From the NCBI GenBank assembly GCA_012267605.1, contig JAAXGF010000378.1, forward strand, positions 1-8,653: a stretch of 8,653 bases of DNA, read 5' to 3'. This DNA comes from Alphaproteobacteria bacterium (GTDB lineage Bacteria; Pseudomonadota; Alphaproteobacteria; JAAXGF01). The position numbers and the translations under genes were made by a program. Of the stretch, positions 7,401 through 8,653 are shown piece after piece (within the stretch, counting starts at the first letter, position 1; each line of letters opens with the position of its first letter). The notes beneath the pieces are model-generated. The model searched no databases. It was not told where the DNA came from and was given only the letters and a program-made list of their open reading frames with translations.

Positions 7401-7526
7401 ATGTGTGGTATGCCGGGATTTGGCATACCAAATGTTTGGTGGCGCGAGTATCGGCATGTGAGTCTGCGGCTGCGAGCACCTCGACGATGGCAGAATTTGG
7501 CGGTCAGATATAGGAAGGTGCTGTGA
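7401..7526 (+). CDS. Possible 41-residue upstream reading frame before folP
   Basis: An ATG at 7401 opens a 41-codon frame that fills the ftsH-folP gap and stops at TGA 7524-7526, overlapping the folP GTG start as GTGA. The product would begin MCGMPGFGIP, contain two adjacent Trp and many Arg, and end VRYRKVL. I recognise no family, signal peptide or membrane segment. The nearest Shine-Dalgarno-like AGGA (7384-7387) is 13 bases away, which is too far to be good. The frame continues an open frame running inside ftsH, so it may be chance. The overlap with folP and the inverted repeat inside its 5' part are the only reasons to list it. Confidence 0.2.
   Translation: MCGMPGFGIPNVWWREYRHVSLRLRAPRRWQNLAVRYRKVL
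7406..7440 (+). repeat. Overlapping inverted repeats after ftsH
   Basis: A perfect 9-bp inverted repeat, TGGTATGCC (7406-7414) and GGCATACCA (7422-7430) with a 7-base loop, begins 13 bases after the ftsH stop. Its right arm overlaps a second palindrome, ACCAAA (7427-7432) and TTTGGT (7435-7440) with a 2-base spacer. A third alternative pairs TTTGG (7419-7423) with CCAAA (7428-7432). These pairings are mutually exclusive. They could form an attenuator-like switch or a weak ftsH terminator (no T run follows), or a dyad operator bound by a regulator. Which of these applies cannot be decided from the sequence. Confidence 0.5.
7512..7518 (+). promoter_or_regulatory. Ribosome binding site of folP
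   Basis: AGGAAGG lies 4 to 7 bases before the GTG at 7523, depending on which AGG-like core is used. An in-frame TAG at 7511-7513 closes the frame just upstream, so this GTG is the first possible start. Confidence 0.6.
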
Positions 7527-8653
7527 GGCGGACATTGATAAATGGTCTGCCCCAGTCGTTGTCGACCGGCGCACGGATCTACCTTCGACGCGACTTTTCG
7601 ACCTACCTGGACAGGCATAATTGCCCGCGGTTCGAGTGCCGCGCGGGCCACCGTATCCCCCCATTGGCTGAATTTGACGTGCTTATTCGCGATGCGGATC
7701 GAATCCAACAAACGGTCGCGCCTGCGGAGGCGATACAGCGCTGGGCAGTGGGGCCGGCCGTCAATTTTCGCCAGCGAATTATTACACTTCTGGAGTGTTT
7801 TTCGGCGCCACTCGTCGACATTCAGGGATTCCCTGGCAAGCAGCGACCGCTGATCATGGGCATCCTTAACGTGACTCCCGACAGTTTTTCCGACGGCGGC
7901 GTTCATTTTTCAACCACAAAGGCTGTAGCGCATGGGCTCGCACTTACCGATGCGGGTGCGGACATCATCGACGTCGGCGGGGAATCGACCCGTCCTGGTG
8001 CACAGCCCGTTTCCCCGAACGAGGAGCAAGAGAGGGTATTGCCCGTGATCGCAGAATTGGTCGCGCGGGGAATCACGGTGTCGGTCGACACCCGCCACTC
8101 GGCGACAATGGCGGCAGCGCTCACGGCGGGCGCCGGGCTAATCAACGATGTCAGCGGCCTAGCATTCGACTCGGATAGCTTGACCCTGGCTGCTGGCGCC
8201 GATGTTCCAATTGTGTTGGTCCACAGTCTGGGCGCCTCCGGCCATGAAGCGCCGAACTACGTCGACGTCGTACTCGACGTCTATGATTTGCTTGAAGCGC
8301 GCTTGGATCGTTGCGTCAATGCCGGCATCCCGCGAACGCGCCTCATTCTCGATCCTGGCCTGGGTTTCGGCAAATGCGCCGATGATAACGTCGCACTGCT
8401 GCGCGAGTTGTCGGCATTCCACGGTCTCGGCTGCCCGCTTCTTCTCGGTGCTTCGCGAAAACAGTTTATCGCCCGCCGTGGAGAGCGACCCGCGCAGCGG
8501 CTGGCGGGGAGTCTGGCGGCGGCCTTGCGCGGCATTGACCAGGTAGTGCGAATTTTACGCGTCCACGACGTCGCGGAAACTGTTCAAGCGCGCGACCTGT
8601 GGACAGCAATGACGTCGCCAGCACCCTATCCCGACTTCCGCAACTCGGGGGTC
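7523..8653 (+). CDS. folP: Dihydropteroate synthase (3' end outside window)
   Basis: FolP condenses p-aminobenzoate with 6-hydroxymethyl-7,8-dihydropterin pyrophosphate to give dihydropteroate in folate synthesis; it is the sulfonamide target. The frame is open for 377 codons to the last base, so the stop is not seen. The TIM-barrel motifs are MGILNVTPDSFSDGG (112-126), GADIIDVGGESTRPGA (145-160), VDTR (188-191), NDVSG (208-212), LILDPGLGFGK (274-284), GASRK (309-313) and LRVHDVAETVQ (345-355). The last motif is normally near the C-terminus, so little is missing. Residues 1-111 form an extension absent from the E. coli enzyme but of a kind common in alphaproteobacterial FolP; ARIYLR near its start is typical. 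The loop normally reading like LMHMRGxPxxM is LVHSLGASGHEAP here (232-244). The GTG start is supported by its ribosome binding site and an upstream stop. The first ATG (7856) would lose the extension. Confidence 0.93.
   Translation, partial: MRRTLINGLPQSLSTGARIYLRRDFSTYLDRHNCPRFECRAGHRIPPLAEFDVLIRDADRIQQTVAPAEAIQRWAVGPAVNFRQRIITLLECFSAPLVDIQGFPGKQRPLIMGILNVTPDSFSDGGVHFSTTKAVAHGLALTDAGADIIDVGGESTRPGAQPVSPNEEQERVLPVIAELVARGITVSVDTRHSATMAAALTAGAGLINDVSGLAFDSDSLTLAAGADVPIVLVHSLGASGHEAPNYVDVVLDVYDLLEARLDRCVNAGIPRTRLILDPGLGFGKCADDNVALLRELSAFHGLGCPLLLGASRKQFIARRGERPAQRLAGSLAAALRGIDQVVRILRVHDVAETVQARDLWTAMTSPAPYPDFRNSGV

Noticed and set aside
7623..7650. A stretch that looks like a tRNA T-arm (GGTTCGAGTGCC) followed by CCA, with a 7-bp stem GCCCGCG/CGCGGGC.
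   Set aside because: No matching acceptor strand, D-arm or anticodon arm lies upstream at tRNA spacing, and the stretch falls inside the folP frame. The stem is most simply GC-rich coding sequence.
1..8653. Search by eye for mobile elements, CRISPR repeats, attachment sites, toxin-antitoxin pairs or defence genes.
   Set aside because: None seen. Every long frame with protein-like sequence belongs to the conserved Tol-Pal, tilS, ftsH and folP genes, with no breaks or foreign-looking inserts.

Overview
The window reads as ordinary chromosome from an alphaproteobacterium, probably Rhodospirillales-like, although the order is a low-confidence guess. All genes lie on the + strand in the order tolA (5' end missing) - tolB - pal - cpoB/ybgF - tilS - ftsH - folP (3' end missing). 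This block, with the Tol-Pal cluster running into tilS, ftsH and folP, is a familiar alphaproteobacterial arrangement. Supporting signs are the proline-rich TolA without a long alanine/lysine-rich helix, the N-terminal sequence of FtsH, and a roughly 110-residue N-terminal extension on dihydropteroate synthase.

Positions 1-3947 encode the cell-envelope half. TolA spans the periplasm from the inner membrane, TolB is the periplasmic six-bladed propeller, Pal is the peptidoglycan-binding outer-membrane lipoprotein, and CpoB is the coiled-coil/TPR periplasmic accessory protein. Together they drive outer-membrane constriction at division. tolA and tolB overlap by 4 bases. The tolB-pal gap is 163 bases. 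The pal-cpoB gap is 269 bases and holds a strong RNA-hairpin candidate (2860-2916) plus a weaker nested one (2944-2989).

Positions 3972-8653 encode three unrelated housekeeping enzymes. TilS makes the lysidine in the tRNA-Ile2 anticodon, FtsH is the membrane AAA+ zinc protease, and FolP is dihydropteroate synthase of folate synthesis. A candidate promoter lies before ftsH. The 129-base ftsH-folP gap carries a perfect 9-bp inverted repeat that overlaps a second palindrome. A 41-codon reading frame also fills this gap and ends in a GTGA overlap with the folP start.

I found no mobile element, CRISPR array, rRNA, tRNA or defence system. I see no convincing evidence of an undescribed multi-gene system. 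The points that most deserve a second look are the structured intergenic regions and the small upstream frame before folP.
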